Shown here: piece after piece, positions 11,855 to 64,000 of the stretch | Layout: every line of letters starts with the position of its first letter | How positions within the stretch are numbered: the first letter of the stretch is position 1 | NCBI GenBank assembly: GCA_964017125.1 | Contig: OZ024902.1 | Coordinates: 36,615,219 to 36,679,218 of the forward strand | Length of the DNA: 64,000 nt | Reading direction: 5' to 3' | Source: Flabesymbios commensalis | Lineage: Eukaryota > Annelida > Polychaeta > Terebellida > Flabelligeridae | Notes under the pieces: generated by a model | Seen by the model: the letters and a program-made list of their open reading frames with translations, nothing else | The model's database searches: none | Told to the model about the DNA's origin: nothing | Made by a program: the position numbers and the translations under genes

Positions 11855-13965
11855 AATGTCCTTGAATACATGTACCTAGTGTCCAGAAAAAAATGTTATT
11901 TACATAGATTGAAAGGTTTCAACTGAATGCACATTTTAAGTTAGTAAGCCAGAATGCGCTATATCTAAAAAAACAATCCCAATTTGTAACCGTTACACAC
12001 AATCCTTTGTGGAAAGCGCCTTGATTTTGTCAGTATACATTATTCCCTTCCTACTTATTAGCAGAACTATTCCTGTGCTGAAAAAATAAATATGCTATAC
12101 AGGAAAATATACAGTACTGACGATATTGTATTTTAGACAGTCATCAGTAGACATGCACAAATCAGACGTTATGTCCATGTACAAACTATTACATTTGAAC
12201 ATACATCCCAGACAAAGGTTTCACTGAAAAGCTTCAATTAATTATTTTTAATAAAAAAAAGGTGATTGGCCTCCACTTAATAAGGATATGTGTCTGTGAC
12301 TAATTGTGATCGTGAAGAAATAAATTCTATACAAGAAATTTTGTCTGAAGTAATATTATAAAATGTCTCAACAAATGTCAAATAATTAGGTAGGGTGGTT
12401 GAAGTCAGTTTTCACATACAATGCTGAATAACAACAATATAAACTTCCACCCATTTTTGTATTCATCAAATTTCAAGGCGATATTAAATGAAATACAGAG
12501 GCTGATATTAAAGCTACAGCATGCAGTGCCATATAGCCCTATAACAAACAAGATAGAGAATATATTATAATTCAAGACTGACTTAGTCAGGATATAAATC
12601 ATCTTGCAAAGATAAAATTAGTTGATGATTTACTCGGCAGATGCAATACTATCTATTTATTGTATGACAATAGTGTTGCTATAATATATAGGATAAATTC
12701 ATACCGTGACACTAGGATACACAGCTCCAATGACATTAAAAGGGCATCATATAATTATGACTAACATCATGCTATTAATCAAGAGATTTTTTTTTTAAAT
12801 TAGAACCTTTAATAAGAACAAAAATCCCCACTTGCTAACAGTACCTGAGATTATAAATTTCTTGACATACATCAAATATAAATATATCACCCACAAATGA
12901 GCAATGGTTCATATTTTAGTTATCACATCACATCGCCCCCTAGAAAATAACGTGCGAAGTCACACCTTTTAATTTCGAGTAGACGATATGTAGTACAGAA
13001 ATAAACATCAAATAAAGGGATCAACATTAAATAACTATTGTTTGATTTGCAACATATTACTATATTACTACTTTAACTATATTTTTAAATAGACAAAAGC
13101 TTAAAAATGTTATTATTAAAGCCATTTGAAGTTGACATCACAGTCCCTCTCCCGAATCTGGTTGTGCACAGTCCACATAAAATTGATAACAAAACTGGGA
13201 ATTAGTCAGACTTAGTGCCTACTCTATTGAAATTTTATTGATAATTGACTAAATTGAGGAAAAAATTGTTTATTTTGTGAAAAATTTAAGAAATTCATGC
13301 AAATGACATTGATAATTGTCATTATTTTATTAGGTTAGATCTATTACTAGTGTCAGAGGTAAAATATGTTGTACATAATCAATAAGAATATCAAATTGTG
13401 TTATTGAACATCACATATAAGTTGACTTTAGTGTTAGCAAGACAAAACTTCACTAGAATGAAAATTCACAATCAAATTTGCATTGATATACAGACATCCT
13501 TTACTAGCAGGTGTTTCCGCTTACAGCAGACATTTGTTCACAAAAAAATTGAAAATAAATAAAAGCAATCTCAGGAGAATATCTACTTAGTAGTTGAAAA
13601 TATATAATATATCAATAAGAATAAACCAATTTTTTGAAAATCTGCAAAAATGGACATTCAGTCGCAGTGATCAATTATTTATTAGTCACAATTTAGTTTC
13701 TTAGCTTACCTTAAGAGATGTTGGATAATGTAAAAATACAATTACGGCAAGTTTATAGTATTGTTGGGTCACCTCACACCTCATATCCTAGTTTACATTT
13801 AAATAGAATTGGCAAAATACTGGCAGCCACCCAGAATTTTTCTGTAATGATGATGGGAGATATATCACGAGAGAAATAATTGTCAATATGGTCCCTACTG
13901 AACCATTTTAATTTTTGCATAAATTTCCTCGGTTATCAGCAAAATCTTGCACTATTTTTACTCAA

Positions 13966-14185
13966 CCCTTATAGCACTGAGCTATTCAATTTAAATTTTC
14001 AGTCACTTGAAGTTGTGTCTCGCAACTCCAAGTGACTGAAAATTTATGTGATTTGTGAAATTTAAATCCCAACATATATCAGTGTTTTAAGATTGAAGGC
14101 ATATTTTACTTTTAAAAAATTGTTATACAGGTGCTAATAAAAAGACAATGTCTACTGTAGTCGATATCAGTGTTCTTTTAAAGGG
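13966..14185. mobile_element. TTAA-type MITE
   Basis: Left: TCAA then cccttatagcactgag; right: cagtgttcttttaaaggg then TTAA. Inside is a hairpin with arms attttcagtcacttgaagtt / aactccaagtgactgaaaat around gtgtctcgc (about 13996-14045). Confidence 0.6.
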
Positions 14186-14605
14186 TTAATAAAATACACA
14201 AAGTGGATTAGTTTGTATTGTATTGCATTGAAAGCTATATCATAAAATGGTCTAGACTTATTTGACTTTTTCTTAACACTGGAGAAATAAGAAATACAAT
14301 ATAAACATACATATATACACATAATGTATATCTATCTTCAGATGACTTCAACGTCAATTTTGCCGCCCAGAGAGAAAGGGGCGTGCAGCCAACAGATAAT
14401 AGTAACATATTGAAGCCTATAACATGAACAAGGCGGTCTTTTAACACACAGGACAACATAACAAGTATGGTAAAATATTTACCAAATTCGTTTTATATAC
14501 ACACCAGAGATCAGTTATTTGTAAAAAAACCTAGATTATCCCTCATCTATCAAATGACTGGGTAAGTCATATAAGTTTATACTTTTGGTAAAAATCAATT
14601 AACTA
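14186..14605 (-). other. Presumed DOT1L 3' UTR
   Basis: Sequence directly after the DOT1L stop. AT-rich, with no open frame worth calling. I did not find a convincing minus-strand AATAAA in this stretch, so the cleavage site may lie further down, beyond the MITE at 13966-14185. Confidence 0.4.
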
Positions 14606-59043
<44,438 letters not shown>

Positions 59044-59358
59044 CTGCAATAAAAAAAATGAAAGATCGAGCATTCAATGCTTAGAAATAAATTGCGAGTA
59101 ACTGCAAGACTTTGACAGGAATTTATTTGAAGATGGAGTTGCTAAAGCGTTTCATAGCTTCAAATGACAATAAATATTTATATTTATGAAAAATAGACCA
59201 GGGCTCAACACTAATGGTTGCCTGATTGTCTGGGGCAGCTGATGTTTGGAAGGGGCAAGTACAAAATCACAGAGAGTGGCCCCCTGGGCAAGTTTTTCAA
59301 TTTCAAATTTGAGCGCCTTGGATCATGCGCTACTCATGTCATGGGCAAGTGATGAATT

Positions 59359-59378
59359 GGGGGGGGGGGGGGGGGGGG
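59359..59378. repeat. Poly-G tract (20 G)
   Basis: Uninterrupted run of 20 guanines just upstream of the first visible DOT1L exon in gene direction. Confidence 0.95.
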
Positions 59379-59727
59379 AGGCAGGTATCAAAAAATTCTT
59401 GATCTCTTGGCAAGAATATGAAATCAGTTAGTGTTTAGATCCAAATTAAATTATTTGATTACCAGTACTTGAAAATTTACCACAAATATTTAGGACCGGT
59501 CTACAGACGGTATCCTAAAACTTTATTTTGCCTGAGTTTGTGTCCTATTTAGGGGGGAAAGGGGTGCTGTGTGTGGGAAACGGTTCCCATTTCTGTACAC
59601 CAGTCCTTATGAACATGTGCAATATAACGTTTCAGGTCCTTAGGTTAAGTAATTTTGTCTTTAACAAGTGTTTAGAAAAAAAAATAGTAACGATTATATT
59701 TGTGGTTAAGAGCTTAAAGGGTTTTGG

Positions 59728-60090
59728 TTGGAATTATGTTGGCCCAGCGTCTCAGACGGTGGCCAAGCATTACATCAGCATTGGGCCAATGTATCGAGTT
59801 ATCTGGTGTTTCTGGCGCCGGGATGTTAAAGCGTCACCAGCATAATGCAGCAGTCACAAAACACGGTACAATAACCCAATGCTGTTTCAATGGCGGGGCA
59901 GCGTCGAAGACTGTGGGTCAACATTGAAAAAGCATTTAATTGTTGACTGCCACGTGTTTGCACAAAGTATACAATAGACCCTGTGATAGATTATTTAGTG
60001 TTGGGCCAGTGAGATAGATGATTGACCGGCATTGAACCAGCAATGGGCTGCAATGATGGCACAACATTGAACTGGAATTTGGTGGGTAGG
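59728..60090. mobile_element. Cluster of palindromic MITE-like repeats
   Basis: At least three family members: gttggcccagcgtctcagac (59740s), aacccaatgctgtttcaatg with gggtcaacattgaaaaagca (59870-59935), and ttgggccagtgagatagatg with ttgaaccagcaatgggc (60000s). Confidence 0.6.
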
Positions 60091-60347
60091 CCTACATCCT
60101 CTGTACATGATGTATACAAGGTACATCGTAGGCAAGTATTGAATGAATGTTTGCCAGCACCGGTGATGGTGGTGTAAGGACTACACGTCGAGTTATATTT
60201 GAACTTGTCTCCTTGGTTCTTTCCCTAATCATATGCTGGACAGCTAGAATTCTGCCCATGGTTGAGGAAGACCAATACACTGATTTTTTGTTTATAGCAC
60301 AAAAACAGACTAAAGCCGGGCCTCGGCGTTCGAAACTCCTTTTCTAG

Positions 60348-61295
60348 TATATTTTGAAATTTAATTTTGTCTTTTATAGTACTTAAATCTCACTGTAATT
60401 TTCCTGGGTTTCAAATTAGTTTGAAACTACAGGTAGGCTTATATCTGAATATAGACCTCTAGAAACAGAAGCGTTAAATTTCGCAAGAGATGAATTAAAA
60501 CAGAGAATTTGCCTATGGATCACAACCCATTGATCTTCAGATCTTTAGCTCTTTGGAATCGCAGATTACACTTTTTTAAATACAAAATTCAAGGACTTTC
60601 TGAGCACTTCTCAATATTTTTCAAGGAACTTTTTAGTGCATGTTAGAAAAGCTAAGGCCAGGAGGCATGAAAAACAGCGATTTTAGAGTTTTTGTTAACT
60701 CTTAAATTTATTAAATTTCAGACCATGCATTTCAGTGAAATTACAATGTAGAAAATATGAAATGTAGGCCTACATTGTTGATCGATATTTGTCTTTTGAC
60801 TTATATTGATAATATAGGTGCACTACATTCCTAAGCCACATAGTTATTTAAAAGTAGTTTTTTCTTTCAATAAATCACTAGCTAGCTTTTTCAAGATCAA
60901 CAGCAAAACATCACAGGTTGATCAAAATCAAGTTACTTTTGTTGGTTTATTTATGTTTTTTTACAAATGTCAAAGACTTTTCAAGGCCTGGAATTATTTT
61001 TTTCAAAGAAGGCTGGACATCCGAGGCAACACCATAACACCGGAGATAAAAACATGAATTGATGAATTAAACAATAGGACCTTCTACAAATGTCACCAAA
61101 GCATCCCCTCTGGCGTTAGGGGTCGTTCCTAAAATTTGCAATTGATGTTCCACTGGGATTTGACCACCCATTCAATACAAAAGGGTGGATGTGAGAAATT
61201 TGGTAGCAAACCCATTCCTTTCTAATATTTACAAAATTGGAAAACTATACATGTATGTATATCTCTAGTTGAGATTTTCATGAATTTACAAAGAA
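60348..61295. other. Intronic sequence, nothing recognised
   Basis: AT-rich; the 79-codon frame at 60818 shows no family resemblance. Checked for the missing first DOT1L exons without success. Confidence 0.4.
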
Positions 61296-61731
61296 AACAA
61301 GAGCGCTGACGCTAACGATATCCCCGCCATTGATTAAAGTGAAAGGTTAAAAATAAATCAAAGGTAACAACCCCCCCCCCCCCCCCAAAGGCACATCTAC
61401 ACCCCTAAGGGATGTGTGTGGCAACATGCAAACAATCCAGCAAACGCTTTCAGATATATCGTCTGGAAAATGAACTTATCATCTGCCATCAATTAAAGTC
61501 AATAATGTCATCAAAATCAAAGGTAAAAAATTAGGTCAAAGGTCACAACTACCAAAAGGCACATCTACACCCCCTAAGGGATGTGTATATGCAATATGAA
61601 AGCAATCTGTCTAACGGTTTCAGAGATATCGTTCAGAAGCGAAACACGGGACACACAGACGCATGGCTGCACGGCCAGACATGGTGATGACAATATCCCC
61701 CGCCCCTACTTCATGGGCGGGGGATAAAAAG
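61296..61731 (+). mobile_element. Hairpin-ended tandem-core element
   Basis: Starts caagagcgctgacgctaacg then atatccccgcc; two core units; a 16-C run at 61371-61386 replaces the usual ccccccaa. Ends gacatggtgatgacaatatc then ccccgcccctacttcatggg then cgggggata. Confidence 0.75.
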
Positions 61732-61740
61732 CGAACTAAA

Positions 61741-62290
61741 GTGTCAATGACACAGAAAGTCATACTTAAATGGGGCAAATTGTTTACAAAATAAAATTTT
61801 TGAAATTTGTCAGGCAGTTCTATGCACAGGCACTCGCACTGAGCTCCTTCAAGTAAACTGAGCAAAATTAAAATAGTATAAGAATTGAGGGGAAGAAGCA
61901 TTGTTGTGAATTGTGGACAGAGTGCCCTAATTAGGTCCTAATAATTGATAAGTTTATTAATAAAATTAAAATTTCTGAAATCCGCGAGGATGTTTAATGC
62001 ACAGGCACAAGTTCTTTCAAACAAACCGAGTAAAATTGTAATCGGATAAGAATTGAGGGAGGAGATGCATTTCTTGCGAATTGTGGCCCAAGTGTCCTAA
62101 TTAGGTCTTAGTTAGGTCATAAGGTAATTTTAATAATTGAAATTTCCGAAATTCTTGAGGACATTTTATGCACAGGCATGAGCTCTTTCAAACAAATCAA
62201 ACAAAATAGAAATCCGATAAGAATTGAGGGAGGAGAAGCATTTCTTGCGAATTGTGGCCAAAGTTTCCTAATATGGTCTTAACTAGAAGT
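61741..62290. repeat. Tandem repeat, ~171-176-bp period ('atgcacaggcacgagctctt')
   Basis: Three units with tgaaatNNgNgaggNNNttN, atgcacaggca, gagctctttcaaacaaa, ataagaattgagggagga and agcatttcttgcgaattgtg, starting near 61795, 61971 and 62142. A further unit lies at 63600-63722, on the far side of the next array. Confidence 0.7.
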
Positions 62291-62734
62291 AAGTGTTTAC
62301 CATGTAAAACACCCAAGCAGGGGCCAAGATACCCACAAAAACTCTGGTAGCCACGTGGGCCCCTCAGATGCTTATTTTGGTCATCCACATCGAATTCTAG
62401 TAGCCCACTCATTAGTGTATTTCTCCTATGAAAACCTGACCCCTATTGACATTCAGAAAGTACTCAAGAAATTCAGGTGAAGTAGCTAATAGTTCATACA
62501 CTGAATAGGGGATTATCTGTTAGCAATGCATTTTATACTCGCATTTTATACTGATGTCAACTTGATCAGCCCACAGCAAAAACAAGGGGGCCAATGGCGA
62601 GTGAGCAACTGGGTATCTGGAACCCTGTCAAGAAGGGACCCCCTCGCACTTTTCAAATAAAAGTTATACATTAAATATAATTTTACAAGATAATGAATTT
62701 GTACATGTAATTATCAAGTAATATTATGAGGCAG

Positions 62735-63577
62735 GGTGACAAGGTTCTAATTTGACGAAATAAGAATAAAGATGGTCGCCATGACCCAGATATTTCCCCA
62801 AAATTTCTGAAAAATTGATCCAGTCCAGGAATTAATACTGCTATGCTGTATGTTGAATATTGAGTATATCAGATAAGCGGCTTTGAAGTTATCAGGGTGA
62901 CAAGGTCATAATTTGACGAAAAAAATTTAAGATGGCTGCCATGACCCGGATATACTTCCAAACTTTCTGAAAAATGGATGCAGGCTAGAAATTAATACTA
63001 CTATGCAGTATTGTTAATATTGAGTATATCGGATAAGCGGCTTTGAAGTTATCAAGGTGACAAGGTCCTAATTTGACGAAAAAAAATTAAAGATGGCCGC
63101 CATGACCTAAATATTTTCCCAAACTTTTTGAAAAATTGATGCAGCCTAGGAATTTATACTCGCATCCAGGATGTTGAACACAAAGTGAATCGAAAAAGCG
63201 GTTTTGTAGATCTATGTCAGGGTGACAAGGTTCTAATTTGACGAAAAGAAGATTAAAGATGGCAGCCATGACCCGGATATTTTTCCGAACTTTCTGAAAA
63301 ATTGATGCAGGGTAGGAATTAATACTACTATGCAGTATTTTAAATATTGAGTATATCGGAAAAGCGGCTTTGAAGTTGTCAGGGTGACAAGGTCCTAATT
63401 TGACGAAAAAAGAATAAAGATGTTTAACACCAAATAAATACAAAAAGCGGTTTTGTAGATATCAGGGTGACATGGTATAGAAAGTCCATCCATTCGCAGC
63501 GGCACGCCGGCGCCCGCCACAGGTGGACAAAACTGTACAAAAACAAAAAGCCTCCCCCTGGTAGGAGGGAGCCTTAA
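62735..63577 (+). mobile_element. Tandem-core element, 160-165-bp units, 'aaagcctccc' hairpin end
   Basis: Unit starts (ggtgacaaggt) at 62735, 62896, 63056, 63221 and 63383, with a truncated last unit. Each unit has taatttgacgaaaaaa, agatggccgccatgaccc, actttctgaaaaattgatgc and agcggctttgaagttatcag. The end is acaaaaacaaaaagcctccc then cctggtaggagggagcctta. Confidence 0.8.
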
Positions 63578-63599
63578 TTAGATCAAAAGTTAATCATTA

Positions 63600-63722
63600 A
63601 TTGATATTTCTGAAATCCGTGAGGAAGTTTTATGCACAGGCACGAGCTCTTTCAAACAAACCAAACAAAATTGAAATCGGATAAGAACTGATAGAGATTG
63701 AGAAGCATTTCTTGTGAATTGT
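63600..63722. repeat. Separated unit of the 'atgcacaggcacgagctctt' repeat
   Basis: tgatatttctgaaatccgtg, atgcacaggcacgagctctt and gagaagcatttcttgtgaat match the array at 61741-62290. Confidence 0.7.
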
Positions 63723-64000
63723 GGACAGACAACAGATGCAACACGATGGCATAAGCTCATCTTAATCCTGAAGGTCGGATGAGCTAATAAAGGCCGAATG
63801 AGCTAAAAATCAGTATTTTTTATATACCTGGGTATATCAGAACACAGAACTTAAGTGCATTTGAAAAAAATCACAAAACTTCAATATGAAAGGGACGGAT
63901 GGATAAGCCCACACCGTAAAGTTGGGGGCCCTGGAGATTGCTGTATCCGATTTTAATGGAAAAAATCAACTTTTCTAACATGGCAATGAATGAGAGCGAT

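Larger units (their letters stand above)
10692..13965. other. Gene-free AT-rich intergenic DNA
   Basis: Apart from the two small repeats listed at 11562 and 11744, I see no gene, no RNA gene and no clear repeat in this stretch. Confidence 0.5.

Noticed and set aside
59044-64000. First DOT1L exons (the segment before human residue 68)
   Set aside because: No stretch on the minus strand resembles the conserved [20 protein letters not shown] region; these exons must be beyond the window.

Overview
The window is eukaryotic: AT-rich, intron-rich and crowded with interspersed repeats. It carries one recognisable host gene, DOT1L (histone H3-lysine-79 methyltransferase), on the minus strand from about 59.04 kb down to its stop codon at 14,606. 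Twenty consecutive coding exons fit together with consistent splice phases and encode about 1,736 residues. The first ~67 residues (human numbering) lie beyond the right edge of the window. The protein is clearly animal. The repeat fauna includes short elements with ~165-bp tandem cores and hairpin ends, which recall the pearl/HINE elements of molluscs. Together these suggest a marine invertebrate, probably a lophotrochozoan such as a mollusc; this is inference, and the species cannot be read from the sequence.

Layout. 1-4.26 kb: repeats, including a 21-bp-period satellite and a LINE fragment enclosed by diverged ~300-bp inverted repeats. 4.42-6.15 kb: a broken Pao/BEL retroelement fossil with a SINE inserted in it. 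6.2-14.6 kb: gene-free DNA downstream of DOT1L, with several MITE-like fold-back elements. 14.6-31.3 kb: the DOT1L C-terminal, coiled-coil and basic-region exons. 37.6-47.2 kb: the catalytic-domain exons. 47.2-58.5 kb: an 11.3-kb intron full of repeats. 58.5-59.04 kb: two N-terminal catalytic exons. 59.04-64 kb: upstream intron made mostly of tandem-core repeats.

The most interesting signal is inside DOT1L. The exon for the substrate-binding loop (human residues 286-321, including W305 and Y312) is present twice in tandem, at 37,822-37,928 and 37,617-37,723. Both copies are exactly 107 bp, both are open, both have good splice sites, and the encoded peptides are about 58% identical. Including both would shift the frame and hit a stop after five codons. 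This is the signature of a mutually exclusive exon pair, which would give two methyltransferase isoforms differing in the loop that gates the lysine channel. A second, weaker pair of phase-equivalent alternatives affects the Lys/Arg-rich nucleosome-binding patch (28,568-28,667 versus 28,441-28,462).

Other points worth a look: two tandem AF9/ENL-binding-like motifs in the C-terminal region; an in-exon 141-bp duplication; a TTAA-flanked MITE ending a few bases from a catalytic exon's splice donor; a perfect 120-bp palindrome; a pogo/Tigger-like 1.84-kb non-autonomous element; and several unrelated repeat families that share a ~155-175-bp internal period.
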